From: Sphingobacterium gobiense
GTDB taxonomy: Bacteria > Bacteroidota > Bacteroidia > Sphingobacteriales > Sphingobacteriaceae
DNA: 63,335 bases
Assembly: GCF_002980575.1 (NCBI RefSeq)
Contig: NZ_PVBS01000007.1
Span: forward strand, 1-63,335
Direction: 5' to 3'
Each line of letters begins with the position of its first letter. The first letter of the stretch is position 1. A program made the position numbers and the translations under genes. Positions 56,772-63,335 of this stretch are shown one piece after another. Under the pieces are notes generated by a model. The model worked only from the letters and a program-made list of their open reading frames with translations. It was not told where the DNA came from and searched no databases.

Positions 56772-57608
56772 ATGAGATATTGTGCGTTAGCATCTGGAAG
56801 TAATGGAAACTGCTATTATATAGCAGAGGGGAAAGATGCGGTTTTGATAGATATTGGTATAAATACTAAACATGTCGAACAGCGTATGGCGAATGTTGGT
56901 ATAGATCCAGCTTCTGTCAAAGCCATTTTTATTACGCATGAGCATACGGATCATATCCGGGGGGTGACGGTCTTTTGTAAACGTTATCAAATTCCTGTGT
57001 ATATGACTGCAGGTTCATACCGCGGTTCGCGATTAAAGCTTCCCGAGAACTTAGTGCGTATAATTCGTGGAGATGATGAAATAGCAGTTGGTAGCTTGAC
57101 AATTCGCGGTATACCTAAATATCACGATGCACAAGAGCCTTGTAGCTTTTTGGTTTCAAATGGCGATATCAATATTGGGGTGCTGACTGACATCGGACGT
57201 ATTTGTGATAATATAAAACATGCAATCCGACAGGTGGATATCCTTTTGTTGGAAGCAAATTATGATGAAGAGTTGTTGGATACGGGAAGCTATCCTTTCT
57301 TTTTGAAAAATAGAATACGGAACGGCTGGGGGCACCTTTCTAATCGTATGGCATTGGAAACATTTTTGGAGTATCGGACACCCCGCCTTCAGCATCTGAT
57401 ATTGGGGCATCTTTCCGGACAGAATAACAAAGTGGAACTTGTGCAACAAGCTTTTTCGTTATACTGCAAGGATATTAGACTATCCGTTGCGACGCGTCGT
57501 CAGGAGACCGAGTTATTTGATAGTCAGTTTTTTTTTGTCGAAAAGCACGAAAAGCATTTTGTACATCAATTATGTTATCAGGGAACCATTGTTTTTCCGG
57601 AATCATAA
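56772..57608 (+). CDS. MBL-fold hydrolase of the WalJ/YycJ type
   Basis: 278 residues with a metallo-beta-lactamase fold: opening RYCALASGSNGNCYYIAEGKDAVLIDIG, zinc-binding THEHTDHIRG, a Asp in VLTDIGRI and the late His in LILGHLSGQNN. The 'LASGSxGNC' opening is characteristic of the YycJ/WalJ group, proposed 5'-3' exonucleases acting in DNA mismatch repair or linked to cell-wall control in Firmicutes. The role in Bacteroidota is not settled. It is translated with sdaA. Confidence 0.88.
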   Translation: MRYCALASGSNGNCYYIAEGKDAVLIDIGINTKHVEQRMANVGIDPASVKAIFITHEHTDHIRGVTVFCKRYQIPVYMTAGSYRGSRLKLPENLVRIIRGDDEIAVGSLTIRGIPKYHDAQEPCSFLVSNGDINIGVLTDIGRICDNIKHAIRQVDILLLEANYDEELLDTGSYPFFLKNRIRNGWGHLSNRMALETFLEYRTPRLQHLILGHLSGQNNKVELVQQAFSLYCKDIRLSVATRRQETELFDSQFFFVEKHEKHFVHQLCYQGTIVFPES

Positions 57609-57642
57609 CTTCAACATTAATCTGTAGCGAATTGTTGAATTC

Positions 57643-57710
57643 AAAAAAAAAGGTTTTCAAACGGGGAGAATGAAAACCTTTAGCTAACCAATTATAAACC
57701 TAAATTATGA
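57643..57710 (-). ncRNA. Candidate small RNA, copy A
   Basis: Read on the minus strand: the 27-nt module TCATAATTTAGGTT + TATAATTGGTTAG (57710-57684), then a perfect 11-bp hairpin AAAGGTTTTCA/TGAAAACCTTT (57681-57649) with an 11-nt loop containing CCCC, then a T-run. A promoter with ideal spacing lies directly upstream. There is no ATG in the transcript. The same module occurs at 60233 (+) and 61835 (-). Transcription would converge on the WalJ-like gene. Confidence 0.65.
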
Positions 57711-57715
57711 TGATA

Positions 57716-57747
57716 CAAAGATACGTCGTTTTCTTTCTTTTTCAAAA
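57716..57747 (-). promoter_or_regulatory. Promoter for small RNA copy A
   Basis: On the minus strand TTTTG (57747-57743), exactly 19 nt, TATCTTTG (57723-57716). This is the best promoter match in the window, and no protein gene starts downstream of it, only the small-RNA-like element. Confidence 0.6.
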
Positions 57748-57895
57748 TTAAGTTCGGTTGTATAACATTTATTTTACAAAAAGAAGGTAATTATACTATC
57801 CGCTGGCGATTCGGCATACTTCTTGAATGTAGAGTGCTGCTACCGCAATATTTTGGAGAATTCATCGGCGGAGTGATGTATAGTGATGAAAAAAT

Positions 57896-58015
57896 ATGAA
57901 CAAGTTAAGAGATAAGTATGATCGTGTGCCGTTCGCGGCGCGTACGTTTTGGGTTTTAGTTTTATTTGTATTAGTTTTAATAGTCGAACTTTTGACATTG
58001 CATAGGCTCGGTTAA
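57896..58015 (+). CDS. Possible 39-residue single-span membrane protein
   Basis: ATG at 57896 to TAA at 58013-58015. The peptide starts MNKLRDKYDRVPFAARTF, basic and polar, continues with a transmembrane stretch of Trp, Val, Leu, Phe and Ile (about 19-34, with one Glu near the end), and finishes with HRLG. Positive-inside topology is good for an inner-membrane microprotein. It lies in the otherwise empty 600-bp stretch before the dehydratase gene. No family is recognised and no clear ribosome-binding site or promoter is seen, so this could be chance. Confidence 0.35.
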   Translation: MNKLRDKYDRVPFAARTFWVLVLFVLVLIVELLTLHRLG

Positions 58016-58208
58016 TGAAACGGAATACAGAGCGAACGAGTTTTAGGACGGAGTGTAGATAAAATGCGACGATTAGCTTAGTTGTCGAAACAAACTGAAT
58101 ACCGGTTCTCCTTCCGGAAACATTTCATCAGGAGGTAAGCTATATTTAAGAAAAATTGTACCGGGAAAAATTTATTGTAACAAGATAATAGAACTAGACT
58201 ATCCAAGG

Positions 58209-60155
58209 ATGGATTTGAATGTACTGAAGAAAAAGTTGCGGAAAGATAACCCGCGGTGGGTTATTTTGTTGATTGATATCATTATCGTGTTTGGGTGCTA
58301 TGTGGCATTCAACTTTATTTTAAATAGTTTTTTAGGTGAATTCGATATAGACTTAATGTTTAAGAAGAGCATACTAGTCTTGTCGGTTTATCTGATTTCT
58401 TTTCTCTTCATGAAGACCTATCGCGAAATTGTGCGGCATACTGGTCTTAGCGAAGCCATACGTATTTTTAAAACGGTCTGGTTGGCCTGTATGGGGCTTT
58501 TTCTCATTACTTTATTGGTTCGCTCCACCGCGCTGAAGGATTCAATGTGGGCAGAATACTTCCGTTTATCTTATGCTGTAGTCTTTTCACATGGTTTTTT
58601 TACTATGGTAATGTTGGTTGCGGCAAGAGTAGTTTATAGACAGATTTATGAATTGCTTTTTTTTACAAAACGAAAAAGTAGACATGTGCTTATTTTTGGC
58701 GCTTCAAGACCTGGGTTGGTAGCGTATGCTATGCTGCAGGACGATATTCGATCAAAAAATAAGGTCATTGCATTTGTGGAAGATAAACCTAATAGAGTGG
58801 GGAAAAACTCACGGGGGATACGAATTTTACATATCGCCGATATCGATGAAAATTTTGTTCGGAAAAATGATGTTGACGAGGTTATTATCGCTGTGGAAAA
58901 TGATAATCCAGAGCGTCTCTCACGCGTGACAGACCATTTCCATAATTTGAATATCGAACTTAAGATTATGCAGCCCGGCCGTTCTTTACTCAGTGGAGGA
59001 GGTAAACGGCAAATTCGTCAATTGCAAATTGAGGACCTTTTGGGAAGAAAGCCCATTAAATTGGATAACCCTGTTGTAGAAAAAGAGCTAAAAGGACGGA
59101 CGATATTGATAACAGGTGCTGCTGGCTCTATCGGAAGTGAGCTTGCGCGACAGATTGCTATTCTTCCTTATAGGAGAATTATTCTATTGGATCAAGCTGA
59201 GTCGGCGCTATATGACGTGCAACAAACTATCCATACTTCTAATCCAAGTGAAGCATGTTTTATCGTGGGAGATGTACGCGACAAAACGTTTATGCGACGT
59301 ATATTTGAAATTCATTCCCCTGATGTAGTTTTTCATGCAGCAGCTTATAAACACGTGCCATTAATGGAGGCAAATCCTTACGAAGCCGTTTGGACGAATG
59401 TATATGGCAGCCGCGTTATGGCCGATTTATCGATGGAATATGGCGTCTATAAGTTTGTGATGATCTCTACAGATAAAGCGGTCAATCCAACAAATGTTAT
59501 GGGGGCCTCCAAACGGGCAGCAGAGATTTATGTCAATTCTTGCAATGGAAAGCGTGATACCAATTTTATTATTACACGATTTGGAAATGTATTAGGATCT
59601 AATGGTTCGGTTATCCCGCTTTTCGAAAAGCAAATTGCGAAAGGTGGACCGTTAACACTAACGCATCCAGATATCACACGCTTTTTTATGACTATTCCGG
59701 AAGCTTGCCAGCTTGTTCTAGAAGCTGGAACCATGGGCAGAGGAGGGGAGATTTTTGTTTTTGATATGGGGAAATCGGTCAAAATTATAGACTTAGCTAA
59801 ACGTATGATTAAATTAAAAGGGTATCGTTATCCACAAGACATCGATATCAAGATTGTGGGATTGAGGCCCGGTGAAAAAATATACGAGGAGCTTTTGGCC
59901 AACAATGAGGATACACTTAAGACACACCATCCAAAAATCATGATAGCTAAAGTCTGTACAGAAGATTCGTCAACGAAAAGAAAACAGATTGATATACTAT
60001 GTAGCCTTGTTGAGTGTAGTGATGCATCAGTACAGTATAATGATTTAGAAATTGTTCGTCAATTGAAAGCTGTCGTCCCGGAGTTTATATCTCAAAATTC
60101 TGTCTTTGACCAATTGGATAATAAAGATTCGGTAGTAGACGAGGTAAATCGTTAA
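58209..60155 (+). CDS. Membrane-bound UDP-sugar 4,6-dehydratase (WbpM/PglF/CapD type)
   Basis: 648 residues. Four transmembrane helices at about 16-140 are followed by a first Rossmann-like domain (HVLIFGASRPGL, about 158-170) and the catalytic short-chain dehydrogenase domain with GAAGSIGSELARQ at about 304. The active-site segment reads MISTDKAVNPTNVMGASKR: Met replaces the usual Tyr of YxxxK, the hallmark of the FlaA1/WbpM/PglF group, which acts on UDP-GlcNAc in the first step toward bacillosamine, QuiNAc or FucNAc. It stands alone here without glycosyltransferases or capsule genes, so the sugar may serve protein glycosylation or a locus elsewhere. Confidence 0.92.
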   Translation: MDLNVLKKKLRKDNPRWVILLIDIIIVFGCYVAFNFILNSFLGEFDIDLMFKKSILVLSVYLISFLFMKTYREIVRHTGLSEAIRIFKTVWLACMGLFLITLLVRSTALKDSMWAEYFRLSYAVVFSHGFFTMVMLVAARVVYRQIYELLFFTKRKSRHVLIFGASRPGLVAYAMLQDDIRSKNKVIAFVEDKPNRVGKNSRGIRILHIADIDENFVRKNDVDEVIIAVENDNPERLSRVTDHFHNLNIELKIMQPGRSLLSGGGKRQIRQLQIEDLLGRKPIKLDNPVVEKELKGRTILITGAAGSIGSELARQIAILPYRRIILLDQAESALYDVQQTIHTSNPSEACFIVGDVRDKTFMRRIFEIHSPDVVFHAAAYKHVPLMEANPYEAVWTNVYGSRVMADLSMEYGVYKFVMISTDKAVNPTNVMGASKRAAEIYVNSCNGKRDTNFIITRFGNVLGSNGSVIPLFEKQIAKGGPLTLTHPDITRFFMTIPEACQLVLEAGTMGRGGEIFVFDMGKSVKIIDLAKRMIKLKGYRYPQDIDIKIVGLRPGEKIYEELLANNEDTLKTHHPKIMIAKVCTEDSSTKRKQIDILCSLVECSDASVQYNDLEIVRQLKAVVPEFISQNSVFDQLDNKDSVVDEVNR

Positions 60156-60232
60156 AAGATGTTAAATGGAGTGGCTGGGAAAAATAAAGTGTGGGACCCT
60201 GCGTTTTAAAGATAACAATAGAGTAATTTTTT

Positions 60233-60301
60233 TCATAATTTAGGTTAATTAATAATTGGTTAGTAGAAAAATCCTGAAGTTCCCCGCTTCAGGATTTTTT
60301 T
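60233..60301 (+). ncRNA. Candidate small RNA, copy C
   Basis: On the plus strand: TCATAATTTAGGTT, a 5-nt linker, ATAATTGGTTAG (60233-60263), then a perfect 13-bp hairpin AAAAATCCTGAAG/CTTCAGGATTTTT (60267-60299) with loop TTCCCCG and a T-run. It lies 78 nt after the dehydratase gene. A weak -7-like box TAATTTTT (60224-60231) directly precedes it. It might also act as the terminator of the upstream gene, but the conserved module ahead of the hairpin is shared with copies on the other strand in unrelated contexts. Confidence 0.6.
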
Positions 60302-60305
60302 GTAT

Positions 60306-60313
60306 TAACTTTG
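60306..60313 (+). promoter_or_regulatory. -7 promoter box for the ZIP transporter gene
   Basis: TAACTTTG is a full -7 match and begins 5 nt after the T-run of small RNA copy C, so its -33 region would overlap the terminator hairpin. The ATG is 28 nt downstream. Confidence 0.45.
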
Positions 60314-60340
60314 TGCATGATATATCCCAAAGCATAAATA

Positions 60341-61156
60341 ATGGATCATGTTATTAACTATCTTTCAGAAATAAATCCTGTATTAGCAGCATTATATGCC
60401 TCTATCTTTACTTGGTTGGTTACAGCTTTAGGCGCAGCATTTGTCTTTTTCTTTAAGACGATGAATCGTAATTTTCTCGATTCCATGCTAGGCTTCACAG
60501 GGGGTGTTATGGTGGCGGCAAGTATATGGAGTTTATTAATTCCAGCTATAGAAATGAGCGAGGGAGAGGGGTTTATGCAAGTATTACCGGCTGTTATAGG
60601 CTTTTTAATGGGAACAGGATTTCTCTTTGCACTCGACAAATTATTGCCACATTTTCATGTTAATTTTAAGCAAGTCGAGGGTGTAAAATCACCGTGGCAA
60701 AAAACAACCCTATTAGTATTGGCGATAACGTTGCATAATATTCCAGAAGGTCTTGCCGTGGGTGTATTATTTGGAGCCGTTGCAGCAGGCGTCCCTGAAG
60801 CAAGTATTGGCGGGGCTGTGGCGTTGGCGGTGGGGATAGGGCTTCAGAACTTCCCGGAAGGTATTGCTGTGGCTATGCCCTTGCGCCGTATGGGAATTTC
60901 ACGACGGAAGAGCTTTTATTATGGGCAGCTTTCCGCTGTTGTGGAGCCGATGGCTGCGGTATTGGGTGCGTTCGCGGTAGCCTTCTTTACACCATTATTA
61001 CCGTATGCATTGGCGTTTGCCGCCGGTGCCATGATGTTTGTTGTGGTGGAGGAGGTGATTCCCGAAGCGCAACAGAATAAGGATTCGGATTGGGCAACCT
61101 TAGGTTTTATTGGAGGATTTATTTTAATGATGTCATTGGACGTTGTACTAGGATAG
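60341..61156 (+). CDS. ZIP-family divalent metal transporter (GufA type)
   Basis: 271 residues with about eight transmembrane helices. The two metal-binding helices carry the ZIP motifs: TLHNIPEGLAVGVLFG (helix IV) and GIGLQNFPEGIAVAMPL (helix V), with a further acidic pair in VVVEEVIPEAQQ. The family imports zinc or other divalent metals; the GufA branch often carries zinc. The histidine-poor loop HFHVNFKQVEGVKSPW replaces the His-rich loop of other ZIPs. Regulation by metal is likely but no known operator is visible. Confidence 0.93.
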   Translation: MDHVINYLSEINPVLAALYASIFTWLVTALGAAFVFFFKTMNRNFLDSMLGFTGGVMVAASIWSLLIPAIEMSEGEGFMQVLPAVIGFLMGTGFLFALDKLLPHFHVNFKQVEGVKSPWQKTTLLVLAITLHNIPEGLAVGVLFGAVAAGVPEASIGGAVALAVGIGLQNFPEGIAVAMPLRRMGISRRKSFYYGQLSAVVEPMAAVLGAFAVAFFTPLLPYALAFAAGAMMFVVVEEVIPEAQQNKDSDWATLGFIGGFILMMSLDVVLG

Positions 61157-61185
61157 ATAATGAATAGCGGGAATCGGAAATATAT

Positions 61186-61773
61186 ATGAATAGGGAAACT
61201 GAGGCATTATATAAGGAAATAAAACGTTGTACAATCTGTGAGCCGAAACTATCGGCAGGGGCTAACCCAGTGTTGACGGTTAATGATCGATCAAAAATAT
61301 TGATTATAGGACAGGCTCCGGGAATGAAAGTACATTTATCGGGCATTCCTTGGGACGATCAAAGTGGAAGAGAACTTAGGAGTTGGTTAGGGGTTACTGA
61401 AGAAACATTCTATGATTCCGAAAATTTCGCTATTATACCCATGGGATTTTGTTATCCGGGAAAAGGTAAAAGCGGAGATTTACCTCCTCGCGCAGAATGC
61501 GCGCCTTTATGGCATGAACGCTTGATGGCCCAATTGCAAAAGGTTGAGTTAACCTTACTAATAGGTCGATATGCACAATCCTACTACCTCATGGAGGGGA
61601 AGCGAAGGTCGTTGACAGAAACCGTGAAAAATTATCAAGACTATTTACCTAGTTATTTTCCATTACCACATCCTTCTCCAAGGAATTTTATTTGGATGGC
61701 AAAAAATCCGTGGTTTAAAGAAGAAATTGTGCGCGAACTACAAAATCGGGTCGACCGGATATTGGATAAATGA
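61186..61773 (+). CDS. Uracil-DNA glycosylase superfamily protein
   Basis: 195 residues. The water-activating loop is IIGQAPGMKVHLSGIPWDD, of the GxAPG form found in families 4 and 5 and related groups, and the C-terminal minor-groove loop is FPLPHPSPRN. An aromatic or cysteine-rich iron-sulfur pattern is incomplete (only two near cysteines in RCTICEPK), so it is the non-canonical 'uracil-DNA glycosylase family' common in Bacteroidota rather than a standard family-4 enzyme. It would excise uracil or a similar base. It starts 30 nt after the ZIP gene. Confidence 0.88.
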   Translation: MNRETEALYKEIKRCTICEPKLSAGANPVLTVNDRSKILIIGQAPGMKVHLSGIPWDDQSGRELRSWLGVTEETFYDSENFAIIPMGFCYPGKGKSGDLPPRAECAPLWHERLMAQLQKVELTLLIGRYAQSYYLMEGKRRSLTETVKNYQDYLPSYFPLPHPSPRNFIWMAKNPWFKEEIVRELQNRVDRILDK

Positions 61774-61835
61774 AAAGAAACCCCAAAGTCGGGCGACTTC
61801 AGGGTTTCCAAACCAATTATTAACCTAAATTATGA
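61773..61835 (-). ncRNA. Candidate small RNA, copy B
   Basis: On the minus strand: TCATAATTTAGGTT + AATAATTGGTTTG (61835-61809), 25 of 27 bases as in copy A, then a hairpin with outer stem GAAACCC/GGGTTTC (61808-61777), inner stem AAGTC/GACTT and loop GCCC, then TTTT. It converges on the uracil-DNA glycosylase gene, whose stop codon it touches. The upstream promoter is weak (AGAATTTG-like). Confidence 0.55.
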
Positions 61836-61981
61836 GGTAGAATTAATACAAATTCTGTGCCAAAAAATTATAATTTTCAATAGAAATATAGTGTAGGTTT
61901 ATCAAAAGCAGACGCGTGTCTGTAATTTGTTGTAAATCGCATTCATTTTAATAAATATAAATCCGTTAGAAGGAAACGATT

Positions 61982-63208
61982 ATGAAAGCAGAAATAAGAT
62001 CATCTACAAATCCGATGGTAAAGGGGACGATATACAGCATTTTGTTCGCAATTAGCTTTGGGCACTTTATCAATGACTTATTGCAGGCAGTTATACCGTC
62101 GATTTATCCGATGCTAAAGGAAGATTTTAATTTAAATTTTACGCAGATTGGTCTTATCACGTTGGCGTTCCAATTGTCTGCTTCAATTTTGCAGCCTTTT
62201 GTGGGGCGTTATACCGATAAAAGACCAAATCCAAGATCACTTGCTATTGGTATGGGGTTTACATTAATCGGATTGATGTCATTATCGATAGCTTCGGATT
62301 ATTTACTGGTTCTCCTTTCCGTTTGTTTGGTGGGGATAGGTTCCTCCGTTTTCCATCCCGAAGCGTCACGTGTCGCCCAGCTTGCCTCGGGAGGCAAAAA
62401 GGGACTTGCACAATCTATTTTTCAAGTAGGTGGGAATGCAGGCAGTGCCGTTGGTCCGCTAATGGCAGCATTAATCATTATACCCCATGGACAAGATCAT
62501 ATTCGATGGTTTTGTTTAATTGCTTTTATTGGGATTTTACTTTTGTCCATAGTTGGGAAATGGTATCAAGGGAATATAGAACGGCAGGAAATGCTAGGGA
62601 GCCGCTCAAATGTAAATGTACGTAAGCCCGACAGTCGAACGTATATATTGAGTCACGGTAAGGTGGTGAGCTCTATCATCATTTTGCTTGTGTTGATTTT
62701 CTCTAAATATATTTATATGACATCCATGACTAGTTACTTTACCTTCTATTTAATAGGTAAATTTGGTTTAAGTGTTCAGGATTCACAGTTTTATTTATTT
62801 GCATTTCTTGCAGCAGTCGCGGTAGGAACGATACTAGGTGGTCCGCTAGGCGATCGGTTTGGACGTAAATTGATTATATGGATTTCCATTTTAGGTGCGG
62901 CCCCTTTCACCTTGGTGTTGCCGCATGTTGGTTTGACGCTTACAGTTATATTAGCAATCACTATCGGGGTGATAATCTCTTCTGCTTTTTCTGCCATCTT
63001 AGTGTATGCTACCGATTTGGTTCCTGGTAAAGTGGGAATGATTGCGGGATTATTTTTCGGATTTGCTTTTGGAATCGCGGGGTTAGGGTCTGCTTTTCTG
63101 GGTTGGCTGGCGGATTATACCAGTATTGAACATGTGTTTCGAATTTGCGCTTATCTTCCGCTCATTGGTATAGTGACTTGGTTTTTACCGAATGTTAAAC
63201 ATAGCTGA
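61982..63208 (+). CDS. MFS transporter, fosmidomycin-resistance (Fsr)-like
   Basis: 408 residues with about 12 transmembrane helices and a central cytoplasmic loop. Features of the Fsr group: SFGHFINDLLQAVIPSIYPMLKEDFNLNFTQIGLITLAFQLSASILQPFVGRYTDKRP at the N-terminus in several blocks, GIGSSVFHPEASRVAQLASGGKKGLAQSIFQVGGNAGSAVGPL and a GGPLGDRFGRK loop. E. coli Fsr exports fosmidomycin; the natural substrate here is unknown. A good ribosome-binding-like AGAAGGAAACG precedes the ATG. It diverges from small RNA copy B. Confidence 0.88.
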   Translation: MKAEIRSSTNPMVKGTIYSILFAISFGHFINDLLQAVIPSIYPMLKEDFNLNFTQIGLITLAFQLSASILQPFVGRYTDKRPNPRSLAIGMGFTLIGLMSLSIASDYLLVLLSVCLVGIGSSVFHPEASRVAQLASGGKKGLAQSIFQVGGNAGSAVGPLMAALIIIPHGQDHIRWFCLIAFIGILLLSIVGKWYQGNIERQEMLGSRSNVNVRKPDSRTYILSHGKVVSSIIILLVLIFSKYIYMTSMTSYFTFYLIGKFGLSVQDSQFYLFAFLAAVAVGTILGGPLGDRFGRKLIIWISILGAAPFTLVLPHVGLTLTVILAITIGVIISSAFSAILVYATDLVPGKVGMIAGLFFGFAFGIAGLGSAFLGWLADYTSIEHVFRICAYLPLIGIVTWFLPNVKHS

Positions 63209-63335
63209 TGTGGCTGGCTGCCTTGGTTCTGTCCCCGTCGGGTCCCGGGGCGGGAGTTTTCAAAAACTATACTCCAGATTTCCAGTGTTTTGGGATGTTT
63301 CCGACGAAAAAGGGCTTTCCGTCCTTGCGGGATAG
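63209..63335. other. Window edge: GC-rich non-coding stretch, possible repeat
   Basis: 127 bases after the Fsr-like gene. They contain CCCGTCGGGTCCCGGGGCGGG and then a stretch with an open frame that runs off the window. Composition is richer in G and C than neighbouring gaps. I suspect part of a dispersed intergenic repeat, but one copy cannot prove this. Confidence 0.3.

Noticed and set aside
57700..57755. On the plus strand the small-RNA module A reads AACCTAAATTATGA, as if it ended in a start codon.
   Set aside because: The frames that follow are only 14 codons (copy A), 2 codons (copy B) and 24 codons (opposite strand of copy C), with no shared peptide. The T-runs and the promoter of copy A support the other direction.
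1..63335. CRISPR arrays, tRNAs, rRNAs, transposases, integrases or phage genes.
   Set aside because: None was seen on either strand; the hairpins found are single terminators or short repeats with no regular spacing.

Overview
The window looks like chromosome of a member of the Bacteroidota, most likely family Sphingobacteriaceae (Sphingobacterium/Olivibacter/Pedobacter-like). The reasons are two SusC/SusD pairs, two hybrid two-component regulators, DUF4270, DUF2911 and BACON-type proteins, a Prc-type tail-specific protease, and several promoters of the Bacteroidota type (TTTG, about 19 nt, TAnnTTTG). No tRNA, rRNA, CRISPR array, transposase or phage gene was seen. The species call is inference from gene content.

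Layout. 1-11744 is mostly housekeeping: the end of a DsbD-like protein, a TPR protein, the Prc protease, RNase HII, a secreted CBM9-like protein paired with an outer-membrane beta-barrel protein, an M16 peptidase, FabD and an aldo/keto reductase. 11963-22183 is a first polysaccharide utilization locus (PUL1): a GH2 fused to an alginate-lyase-family domain, SusC (broken by a -1 frameshift), SusD, a small surface lipoprotein and a GH88 unsaturated glucuronyl hydrolase. 22224-30660 holds two large hybrid two-component systems (HTCS) in tandem. 30821-43896 is a second PUL (PUL2) with PA14-containing GH31, SusC, SusD, surface glycan-binding lipoprotein, BACON-GH5 and GH2, which is the gene set of a xyloglucan utilization locus. 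43937-63208 returns to general genes: DUF2911 protein, FucP-type sugar permease, thioesterase, DinB protein, histidine kinase, GltX, Kelch and DUF4270 lipoproteins, TetR regulator, GH3, serine dehydratase, WalJ-like hydrolase, a WbpM/CapD-type dehydratase, a ZIP metal transporter, a uracil-DNA glycosylase and an Fsr-like MFS exporter.

How they work together. In PUL1 a lyase would cut a uronic-acid polymer, leaving 4,5-unsaturated uronic acid ends that the GH88 removes while SusCD imports oligomers. In PUL2 the endo-glucanase GH5 would cut xyloglucan at the surface, SusCD and the binding protein capture the pieces, and GH2 (beta-galactosidase) and GH31 (alpha-xylosidase) trim the side chains in the periplasm. 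Each HTCS probably senses an oligosaccharide and activates one PUL. A perfect inverted repeat directly upstream of a good promoter before the GH31 gene is the best candidate operator.

The most unusual non-coding signal is a dispersed family of small elements at 57643-57710 (-), 60233-60301 (+) and 61773-61835 (-), with a diverged relative at 46206-46254 (-). Each has a conserved 5' module (TCATAATTTAGGTT...ATAATTGGTT) followed by an intrinsic-terminator hairpin whose stem differs but whose loop is C-rich. One copy has a near-perfect promoter directly upstream. These look like a family of about 65-nt small RNAs. A second structured region, with four hairpins within 220 bp, lies at 4612-4830.
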